Below, one piece after another: positions 55,935 through 64,000 of a DNA stretch of 64,000 bases. Origin of the DNA: Gambelia wislizenii (lineage: Eukaryota > Chordata > Lepidosauria > Squamata > Crotaphytidae); contig JAUMIR010000002.1 in assembly GCA_030847615.1 (NCBI GenBank), forward strand, positions 235,743,809-235,807,808, in the 5' to 3' direction. A model generated the notes under the pieces. It was not told the origin of the DNA. It ran no database searches and was given only the letters and a program-made list of their open reading frames with translations. The position numbers and the translations under genes were made by a program. Positions within the stretch are counted from its first letter, which is position 1. The number at the start of each line of letters is the position of its first letter.

Positions 55935-56280
55935 ATGAGTCATGCTATCCCATGATATGTCCAAAGTACAATAGCCTCAGTTTTATCCTTCAGGCTTGAT
56001 TAACTCTTGGACCCATTCATTTGTCTTTTTGGTAGTCCATGGTATCTGTAGAACTCTCTTCCAGCACTACATTTCAAATGGGATGATTTTCTTCCTATCA
56101 GCTTTCTTTACTGTCCAGCTTTCGCAACCATACAGAGAAGTCAGAAATAGTCTGGACAATCCTGACTTTAGTATTCAATGCTGTATCTTTACACTTCAAG
56201 ATCATATCTAGTTCCTTCATAGCTGCTCTGCCAAGGCCTAGTCTTCGTTGTTCCCTTTAAAAGTTTGGTACAAGTTTTGT
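55935..56280 (-). mobile_element. BovB LINE, 3' fragment
   Basis: Reverse complement encodes pieces of the BovB C-terminal region (codons around LGRAAMKEL, KADRKKI, WVQELIKP) with several frame breaks; parallel to 27300-27700. Confidence 0.75.
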
Positions 56281-56863
56281 TTTCATATGTATTTTATATT
56301 CTATTTGTAAGTTGTTGTTCCTTGTTATAATGTAAGCATGTTTTACTTATGTAGAATAAAGGTGTGTTTTAATTTAAAAAATTAAAAAGTTTTGCAGATC
56401 ATCTGTGGTCATTATTTTTGTTTTGTTCGGTGAATATGCAGTGGGCTGGCAATGGGAAAACAGTACTCAAAACCAGTGGGATTTATTTAAGAGTGCAAGC
56501 TGCTGTCAAGTAAAATTTGTTAAGAGACTAAGGTGCCATGAAAACTCCCTTGTTTTTGCTTGTAACAGTCTAAAATGGCAACAGAGAGACATACAACCCC
56601 CACACACCCGAAATTCCTACACACTTAAGTTCAAATTGGTTCCCTCTTGCCCCATTGCAATGATAAAAGAACCCTAATCTGGGTGCTGAAGAAGAAAACA
56701 GCCTGGAAAAAAAAACCCAAGGAAAATCTACAGCTGAAGAAGAACTTTGCAGCTGCTTAGGTCCTCATTTTTGGGAATAAGGGCATGGGGGGGGATGCCC
56801 TTCAGTGTGTCAGGCAAAGGGCTGGGGGGAAAGGAGGGTGCTTTTTCTCTTATTGCACTACAC

Positions 56864-57054
56864 CAGTCTTTCTCAACCTTTTTACTCTGGCAGAACCCTT
56901 GAAACAATTTTCAGATCTCAAGGAGCCCCTGCCTAAAAATTATATCTACAGCTCAAAAAACCCCTGCTTTTTAAAAATCTTAATATCTCGCCAAACCCCT
57001 AGCAACCTCTAGTGGAAACCTAGGGTTCCAGGGAACCCTGGTTGAGAAACCCTG
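56864..57054. mobile_element. hAT-like MITE with perfect 8-bp duplication
   Basis: CAGTCTTTCTCAACCTTTTT ... AACCCTGGTTGAGAAACCCTG. CACTACAC occurs on both sides (56856-56863 and 57055-57062). Confidence 0.9.
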
Positions 57055-57089
57055 CACTACACTGCTCACACTAAGACTCTAAACTATCT

Positions 57090-58108
57090 AGTCCGTGAGC
57101 TGCTCTTCGCCGATGCTGCTGCCCTTGTTGCCCACACAGAAGCAGCTCTGCAGCGCCTAACGTCCTGCTTTGCAACAGCTGCAGAGCTGTTTGGGCTAGA
57201 AGTCAACCTGAAGAAAACAGAAGTTCTTTACCAGCCTGCACCACAGGACGAACACCACCATCCCCACATTGCCGTCGGCAAATCTGTGCTCAAGTCCGTT
57301 CAGCAGTTCACCTACCTGGGAAGCATCATCTCCTCAGATGCCAAGATTGACAAAGAGATCGATCACAGATTAGCAAAGGCATATAGTGCATTTGGAAGAC
57401 TTCACAAAAGAGTCTGGAGCAATAAACACCTGAGGCAAAGCACAAAAATCAGTGTGTATAGAGCCATCGTACTGTCTATCCTCCTTTATGGATCTGAAAC
57501 ATGGGTCACCTATCGCCACCACCTATGACTCCTCGAGCGCTTTCATCAGCGCTGTCTACGCACAATCCTAAATATACACTGGACTGACTATGTGACGAAT
57601 GTTGCTGTCCTTGAACAAGCAGGGATCACCAGCATTGAGGCCATGATATTGAGAACACAGCTGCGCTGGGCAGGGCACGTTTCTAGGATGGAGGACCATC
57701 GCCTCCCAAAAATACTACTCTACGGTGAACTCGCCACGGGTCAGCATAAGAGGGGCACTCCAAAAAAGCAATACAAGGACTCCCTGAAACAACATCTCAG
57801 GCTCGGCCAAATTGATCACCAACAGTGGTCCGCCCTGGCCTCACATCGGGAGGCATGGAGACGCACTATCCACGATGCTGCAGCCTTATTTGAGAACTCA
57901 CGATGAACAAGTCTTGAAGAGAAACGACAACGCAGAAAATATCACAACCCAAAAACATCACCCAAGGTGACCTTCTGCTGTGCTTTTTGCAACCGAACTT
58001 GTTTATCTCGGATTGGCCTTTTTAGTCATCAGCGTGCTTGCAGAAAGCGCGGGATGAGTCCTTCCTGAATCTTCGTTTGCGAAGAAAAGCCAGAGAGAGA
58101 GAGAGAGA
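57090..58108 (+). mobile_element. LINE, longest copy of the zinc-knuckle type
   Basis: Starts within RT: ELLFADDAALVAHTEAAL (FADD catalytic box), then EVNLKKTEVLYQPAP, FTYLGSIISSDAKIDKEID, RVWSNKHLRQSTKISVYRA, YGSETWV, a stop near 57527, RWAGHVSRMEDHRLPK and the Cys-rich end, then GCCAGAGAGAGAGAGAG. The five copies in the window share the same 3' end, a sign of target-primed insertion. Family not named: it resembles RTE- or L2-related LINEs. Confidence 0.85.
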
Positions 58109-58109
58109 T

Positions 58110-58495
58110 TGCACTTCAACTGCTCTGGCTGCCTCCTGTGGAATCCTTAAGAACCAAATCCGCACTAGACAAATAATCCAGTTCGAAGCTGGATTATTTG
58201 CCATGGTTCCTTCCTATGGAATCCTGGGATTGGTTGTTTGATGAGAGACCCCAGCACTCACTCTTTGGCAGAGAAGGCTAAAGACCTTATAAAACTACAA
58301 TTCCCAGGATTCTATATGAAGGATCCATTGCAAATAATCCAGTTCAAAACTATTTGTATAGTGTGGATTTGCAGTTTAGGGAAGGGCGTTTAGCCTCCTC
58401 AGCCAAAGAGCTCTTAGGCTTCACTGAACTGCAAATTCCAGGATTCCACAGGAGGCAGCCACAGCAGTTAAAGCGGAATAATCGCGGTATAGGCG
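58110..58495. mobile_element. Palindromic MITE carrying a second MITE
   Basis: Outer arms CAACTGCTCTGGCTGCCTCCTG and CAGGAGGCAGCCACAGCAGTT belong to the family at 719-936. Between them, about 58149-58371, is an element with AATCCGCACTAGACAAATAATCC and AATAATCCAGTTC ... TAGTGTGGATT and GGGATTGGTTGTTT arms. Confidence 0.7.
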
Positions 58496-58499
58496 TGTA

Positions 58500-58711
58500 C
58501 AAGTTATCCTTTCATATTCGCTGGGGTTTGGTTCCAGGACCCCCTCCCCCGTGGATACCCAAATCCGTGAATACTCAAGTCTTGTTATATGCAATGGCAT
58601 AGCCAAATGGTGTCGATGGCAAAATCAAGGTTTGCTTTCTGGATGATTATTTTTTAAAAGACTATTTCCAAGCCGTGGATACTTAAATCCGCAGATACGG
58701 AGGGGCAACTG
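58500..58711. mobile_element. Tigger-like MITE
   Basis: CAAGTTATCCTTTCATATTCG ... AGATACGGAGGGGCAACTG, TA flanks. Inserted at the very edge of the palindromic MITE. Confidence 0.82.
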
Positions 58712-58739
58712 TACAGTAGTGGGATAAAGCTTTTCTCTT

Positions 58740-60330
58740 TTTTTTCCCCCGACGGAGCTCGTCCTCTGCCTGCTCTTTCCTCCCCCTAGCGGCTCCCCCG
58801 GGCTCTGCAGGCTGCGGCAAAAAAGGCCTTTGCATAAATTATGCTTATGACGCAGCTGCTAAGAAGCCCCCTCCAGCCCTTCTCCATCTGCCCCCTTCTC
58901 TCTCTCCCTCTCCCTCTCTCCCCCACAGGCGGGGCGGGGGTTGCAGGGGGTCTTGAGCCCCTCTGGGCCCGGGCGGGGCGGGGGGAGGAGCGCCACCTCT
59001 CGCCCCCCTTTCCGTGTGCGGGCCACGGCGGGCTCCGGCTGCTGTGAGATGAATTTTTAATTATTCCCCGGGAAAGCGAGCGGGGGGGAGGGTCTGGGGG
59101 AGACCCCGGCGAAGGAGCGGCTGGGAGGCGGCCGGCCCGGGCGGGGGGCGAGCGGGTCCCTCCGGCGGCGCAGCGGTGAGTCTGCGGGTGGGGGGCCGGG
59201 TGGGGGCGGCGGTGGGCTGGGGTGGGGGACCCGCTTCGGTGAATATGCAATGGTCTTAATTAGCATAATTTATATATTTATGATAAAGAGAGCCAGAGGG
59301 GGGGGGAGCGGGGAGAGGGGCAGCCTGGGGTGCTGGGAAGAGCACCGCTTTTATTGGGGGGTGGTCTATTTTGAGGGGGGCCAAGGAGATTTTGGATGCT
59401 TTTTTGGGGGAGAGTCCGGCTGCAAGGGATGGAGGACCGAAGGAGACCCGGCCTGGCATGGGGGGGAAGGAAAGGGCGAGGAGGCTGGGCAGGGGGATTT
59501 TTTGGGGGGGGCGGCACAGTGGGTTTGGGGTTGCAACCCCCTAAATAAAGGGGTCACCGGTGCGGTTTTGGAAGGAGAGGATGGAAGGAGAGGGGGCTGG
59601 AAGTTGCCCTGAGCGAAAGAGGCGGCGGAGGGGGGAATGGGTTGGGAAGTGGGGGGTCCATGGGGCAGCCCTCCCTCCCAGGGGCAAAGGGGGCGGTGGG
59701 GGGGCTGAGGTGTGGGGGTGACGATGAGGGGGGAGACAAGTGGGAAAGAGCCGTGGCGGGGGTCTGCCGGGGGAAGGAGCGATGGGGATCGTGCGGGAAG
59801 CTATGGGGTGGCTGGGGGGCATCCATACTGGGGGACACACCAATGGTCTCCCACCCCCAAAGAGTGACCCATTGCGCCGTGAGAGAAGAGGAGGGCGCGG
59901 GAAAACAGCCTGGCTCGGAAGGGCGGCCATAAGAAAGGGCATCTGTGTTTTGACCTGTAGAGAGTCTGGGCAGCGTTTGGCGAGTGGGACGTATCTGTGT
60001 GTTGTGTGTGTGTGGAGGGATAGGAGGAAAGAGGCGGGAAAGGATGGATAGGGGCAGAATAGGGCGAGGGAGGGAGGGAAAGCCGGGTCCGTAGCGGGAG
60101 AGGGTCGTCCGAAGTGGGTCAGGGACGGGGGCGAGGGGGCTTCGGAGTCGAGGAAACAAAACGAGACCTTCCTCAAAAGCGGGCGCCGGTTGTGGGGAAT
60201 GGAGGGCACCGGCGGCCAGGGCGGCTGCTGAGGGCGAGAAACTTGGGGCTTTTTCCTCAGCTCGGAAAAGAAGGAACTGGGCAGAGCTTCATAGAAGCCA
60301 GCCCTGAGCCCCGGAGTCTTCCTTTCCTTA
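58740..60330 (+). promoter_or_regulatory. CpG island with candidate non-coding first exon (POU6F1 by synteny)
   Basis: A long, very GC- and CpG-rich block, unlike the flanks. CT-rich tracts, a GGGCGGGG box, and a good splice donor, GCG|GTGAGT, at 59176-59181 suggest a + strand first exon ending at 59175. No frame matches a protein I know. Two AT islands hold GCATAAATTAT (58832) and GCATAATTTAT (59263), the POU6-class site. In mammals POU6F1 is the next gene beyond DAZAP2, head to head with it, which this position and strand would fit. Promoter: fairly sure. Gene identity: inference only. Confidence 0.6.
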
Positions 60331-60332
60331 TA

Positions 60333-60353
60333 TATATATATATATATATATAT
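60333..60353. repeat. (TA)n microsatellite
   Basis: TATATATATATATATATATA directly at the 3' edge of the CpG island. Confidence 0.9.
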
Positions 60354-60359
60354 GCCGGG

Positions 60360-61010
60360 GTTGAGCCCTAAATACATAAGTAATGAGGGAAGATTGAAGG
60401 AGAGCGGGGGTCTCTCTTGCCTGTGGCAGCCAAGACCCCACGGACACTCCTGTGGCTGGTTTTGAGGGCTTTTAAAACACATTTGTGGTGCCCTTAAGTT
60501 TAGAGACCCCTTCACCTGTAAAGAAGTGTTAGGTGTGGAGTTACAGTATTACATACTCAGATCGGCATAGATATAGAGGGTTTTGTGGGGAATTTGTTGG
60601 CAGCCAGGCCAAAGGCTTTCAAAATCCAAAAAGGCAGTTCTGTCACTTTTTAGCCAATGATGAATATGTAGTTTCCTCACTATTTAGGGCCAAGCTAGAC
60701 ATGGTGCAGGAGATCTGTCATCAGGTCTCTCAGTTGTTTTCTTAGCTTTTTAACCACAGTCTCACGTAAGTCTAATTCAGAAAGGGTGGGCTGTACTCAG
60801 CCCCCAAACCCTTTTTTTGCCCCTAAACTTTCAAAAATGTTTTCATTTTTTTTTCCAGGCCAAAACACACCATAGCCTTGCTTGGTTAAAAATCAAGCTC
60901 CACTGGTTTTAGTAGTGGTTCTACTTAAGAAAAGTATCTAAAGGTGCAGCATATAAGAAGAGTAGGCTATCAGATGCATCTAACAATTTAAATTGTATTT
61001 GCTCAACATG
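60360..61010. other. Presumed intron of the CpG-island gene
   Basis: No exon, RNA or repeat recognised. Confidence 0.35.
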
Positions 61011-61017
61011 TTGCTGT

Positions 61018-61228
61018 TGTTATATACCATCCATCACCTATGACTTATAGTGACTCTTAGGGTTTTCTTGGCAAAATTTATTCAGAGGATGTTTGCATTA
61101 GCCTTTCCCTGAAGCTGAGAGAGTGTGATTTGCTCAAGATCACTGAGTGAATTTCCATGGCTGAGCAGAGATTCAAACCCTGGTCTCTGGGAATCCTAGT
61201 CCAACACTCAAACCATTACACCACACTG
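61018..61228 (-). repeat. tRNA-derived SINE
   Basis: Same family as 47804-48037; box B as CAGGGTTTGAATCTC on the minus strand and CCAGTGTGGTGTAATGG at its head. Confidence 0.8.
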
Positions 61229-61498
61229 GTTCACTATGTGGCACTGCCTGTTATAATGGGGAGAAAAGACAGATACTCACAGTGTTGTAGCTGCCCTTCC
61301 TCCACAGCTAATGGCAATTATTTAAAATTCAGGGAAGGGGTTAGACCTCAGCCTATCTTCCAGTACTGTGGCTGAAAATCGCTTTGGCCCCTTTCTTGTG
61401 GCTGCTTTTAAGAAAAACGTATCCAATCATGGACCTTTTTGTGGTGGAGTAGGTGATCTGAACCCAGATCTTCTTGACCATATCTCTTTATACAAGCC

Positions 61499-61725
61499 AG
61501 CTTGAGTATTAAGATCTTCAGGGGAGGGCTTTCTCTCAGTCCCACTACCTTTGCAGGTATGTTTGATGAGGACTCGGAAGAGAGCCTTCTCAGTGGCTTT
61601 TCCCACGATGTGGAACTCCCTTCTGTGGGAGGTCCAGTTGGCCCCTTCCCTGCTCTCTTTTCTCCAACAAATGAAGATGTTTTTATTTATGCAGGCTCTT
61701 GAGTTTTAATTATAGAGTAGTAATG
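61499..61725 (+). repeat. L2-like LINE 3' end, left part
   Basis: GAGAGCCTTCTCAGTGGCTTTTC ... GATGTGGAACTCCC, then TTTTTATTTATGCAGGCTC. The tail resumes at about 62557-62775, after a BovB insertion, with GTAAGCCACACTGAATC and (AATA)n. Confidence 0.55.
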
Positions 61726-61729
61726 TGTG

Positions 61730-62550
61730 TGTGAAAATTGGAGGAAGGAACATCAAGATTGGAGGAAATAATTTAATGCACGCAGATGACACTTCACTAC
61801 TAGCAGAAAATAGCAAAGATTTGGAATGATTACTGAAGAAAGTAAAGGAAGAAAGTACAAAGGCAGGTTTACAGTTAAACATTGAGAAAACAAAAATTAT
61901 GACCACAGATAATTTATATAACTTTAAAGTAAATGATGAAGACATTGAACTAATTCAAGATTTTCCGTGCCTTGGCTCAGTCATTAATCCGACTGGAGAC
62001 TGTTGTCAAGAAACCAGAACAAGACTAGGACTTGGAAGGGCAGCTATGAAGGAACTGACATGATCCTGAAGTTTCTGTCAAGATATATCATTGAATACTG
62101 AAATTAGGGTTGTCCATGCCATCTATTTCCCATTTCTATGTATGGTTGTGAAAGCTGGAGAGTGAAGACAGCTGATAGGCAGAAAATCAACTAATTTGAA
62201 ATGTGGTGCTGTAGAAGAGTTCTATGGATACCATGGATTTCTAAAAAGGCAAATAAATGGGTCCTAAAGCAAATCAAGCCTGAACTCTCCCTAGAAGTCA
62301 AGAAGACTACACCGAGACTGTGGTACTTTCATGAGAAAACATGACTCACTAGAAAAGACAAGATGCTTGGTAAGGTAGAAGGCAGTAGGAAAAGAGGAAA
62401 ACTGCATTCCAGATGGATAGACTCCATTAAGGAAGCCACAATCCTGAGTCAGCAAGACCTGAGCAGGGCTGTTGAGCATAGGGTGAAAGGAGGTCTCATT
62501 CATAGGGTCACCATAAGTCGAAGTTGACTTGATGGCAGTTAGCAAGTGTG
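61730..62550 (+). mobile_element. BovB LINE, 3' fragment
   Basis: Encodes GRNNLMHADDTSLLAEN-like RT box (HADD instead of YADD), LLKKVKEESTKAGLQLNIEK, DFPCLGSVINPTGDC and KVEGSRKRGK-like segments with stops. Ends ATAGGGTCACCATAAGTCG ... GATGGCAGTTAGC. GT-rich sequence on both sides may be the target duplication. Confidence 0.85.
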
Positions 62551-62556
62551 TATGTG

Positions 62557-62775
62557 TGAAGTGGTGTGCTGTATTTTTAATTGTTTAATGGAAATTATGT
62601 TTTAAATGTTTTAAACTGTTTTTAATCAGGTTTTTAAAAATATTGTTTAATTCTTTTTAACTTTTGTAAACTAATGTTTTAGCTTCTTTTTTTAAAAAAA
62701 AAATTGTAAGCCACACTGAATCTCATCTCAGGAGAAAGGAGGGATATAAAGTCAATAAATAAATAAATAAATTTC
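62557..62775 (+). repeat. L2-like LINE tail, right part
   Basis: TTAAATGTTTTAAACTGTTTTTAATC ... GGAGGGATATAAAGTC then (AATA)n. Confidence 0.55.
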
Positions 62776-62779
62776 TGAG

Positions 62780-63220
62780 ACTCGTCTACTAACCACTCTA
62801 GACTGGTCTAAGCTAACTAGATCAGGGCGTGACTCAGAGCAAAAGGCAGCTGCTACCTACATGTAAACTGCGTAAAGTCTGACTGTATGATCCAGACATA
62901 GAGATGTGGGCAAAACTACTGCTTTACATGGCTAGGAAGTGGTTGGACATTTTAAAGACTAGATCATGCCGCCACTTGTATGTTTCTTTGGGAGGAGGGA
63001 CTAATAGAATTTTTGTAGCCTTTTAATTGCACTGTCCAGGGCTGCTTAGCTTAAACATTTTTGACAGGGTATTAACAAGAATTAGATCTGAGTTCAAATC
63101 CTTCCAATTGTGAATTTCAGTGGATGACTGTACCATCTTTCTTTCTTAGTCTAATCTACCTCACAGAATCTGTTGGAGGGTAGGAAACAGTGCTTGAATA
63201 TATAGCCATCGGAATTTTTG
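62780..63220. other. Intronic or intergenic sequence, nothing recognised
   Basis: No frame or repeat family seen; ends in a G run at 63219-63228. Confidence 0.35.
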
Positions 63221-63224
63221 GGGG

Positions 63225-64000
63225 GGGGGTGGTTAGGAATTTTTTATTGGAATAAGACCATTCTGCTGAAAAATACACCCGACCGCAAAAGGCCATAACA
63301 ATAACACAAAAATAATATTGTTTTCCTCTTTTCTTACTAATACAAAAATAAAACTATCTATCCTAACACTAATACATTTTTCCTCTTTATCTAAACGCAC
63401 TATAATCACATTATATTTACACAATACAGTTATACTTATTTGGAAAAGAAAATAATAATAATAAAAGATTAATTAAAAGATTAATTAAAAATAATACAAA
63501 ATTATACAAAAATACAATAATAATAATAATAAAATATTTATTTATTTAAACTATCCTTTTACGTTATTGCTAGGGTTGTCTCACTAAACCATGGCCAAAA
63601 CTTTTTCCAACAATGGTTTGGCAATTTCTCTTTTTCACTCAGAGCTAAATTTTCAATTACGTTCTTCACATAATAAGCAGTGCCTTTTACATCCTGCAGA
63701 TTTTGACTTTTCAGCTCCCTTTGTCTTTGGAAAAATAACCCTAACATCACATAGTGGTTGACCAAGCACACCGTGGACCAGGGCACTTTCCAAAAACTCT
63801 CAGCCATGGAACCAGGCTCCTTCCTCTTCCTCATTTGGCCCACTGACTTTCTGGGTCCCCTGACACCCTCTGGAGGTTCAGTCCCCGAAAGTATTGTCTC
63901 CCAAGCCTGTTGTGCCAAATCTGGCCAATCCAGGACCCGGGCCACCTCCTCCCATGTTTCCCGGGCGCTCGGGCAGTCCTGGACAAAATGTCTGATCGTT
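63225..64000 (-). mobile_element. LINE 3' end, running off the window
   Basis: Minus strand frame is open from the window edge to a stop near 63562: TIRHFVQDCPSARETW (His-Cys zinc-binding end of the RT, zf-RVT-like), then ARVLDWPDLAQQAWE and ESFWKVPWSTVCLVNHYV. An A/T-rich 3' UTR with ATA repeats follows to about 63225. The frame looks little damaged. Probably an L1/Tx1-like LINE; the clade was not verified. Confidence 0.6.

Noticed and set aside
59250..60515. Long frames in the second CpG island (for example on the minus strand at 59541-60515)
   Set aside because: Proline- and serine-rich low-complexity products of GC-rich DNA crossing a (TA)n run; no domain or splice pattern supports them. 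The island is treated as a promoter.
1..64000. CRISPR arrays, operons, bacterial genes or a defence system
   Set aside because: The window has split vertebrate genes, CpG islands and vertebrate retroelements; the tandem arrays seen are minisatellites in MITEs, not spacer-repeat arrays.

Overview
The window looks like nuclear DNA of a squamate reptile, most likely a lizard. It is vertebrate sequence with sparse split genes and dense retroelements. The mix of BovB (RTE) LINEs, CR1 LINEs with ATTCTATG-type 3' ends, 5S-rRNA-headed and tRNA-headed SINEs sharing a BovB-like tail, DIRS elements, a Ty1/copia element and many short TA-flanked MITEs fits that group. I cannot name the species.

Only two protein-coding genes are clear. 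SMAGP (+ strand) is represented by its last two coding exons (2392-2469 and 4454-4629). DAZAP2 (- strand) is complete: four coding exons (22182-22170, 12740-12619, 10446-10204, 8466-8338) give 168 residues, the length of the human protein. They lie tail to tail, as in mammals. DAZAP2 starts in a CpG island at about 21.9-22.5 kb. A second CpG island at 58.7-60.3 kb has a good splice donor but no recognisable coding sequence. Mammalian gene order (POU6F1-DAZAP2-SMAGP) makes it a candidate POU6F1 promoter and first exon on the + strand.

The rest is mobile DNA. 13.5-18.35 kb, inside DAZAP2 intron 1, is a decayed DIRS-type tyrosine-recombinase retrotransposon with inverted ends and an internal complementary region; a 5S-rRNA-like sequence lies within it. 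27.9-35.1 kb is a full-length Ty1/copia element with a 5-bp target duplication and a primer site complementary to the middle of initiator tRNA-Met. Its left LTR carries a 1.45-kb GC-rich insert and its integrase is split by a LINE. 37.3-38.9 kb is a nested pair of DNA elements. About 39.7-45.0 kb is a BovB copy carrying four later insertions. 49.6-50.6 kb is a second, different DIRS 3' end. 50.7-51.2 kb is a SINE split by a CR1 end and a MITE. 52.8-53.9 kb is a CR1 copy with an open reading frame. 55-58.7 kb is a run of BovB, hAT-like, LINE and MITE copies. The right edge holds the 3' end of another LINE.

The most unusual items are: a MITE family whose three copies here (415, 983 and about 1452 bp) share ends but carry GC-rich tandem arrays of different length; the two DIRS elements with intact diagnostic inverted or complementary geometry; the copia half-tRNA priming site; a probable GC-AG intron in DAZAP2; and two matches to the POU6 (Brn-5) site in the orphan CpG island. 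Everything rests on reading by eye; no alignment or database search was run.
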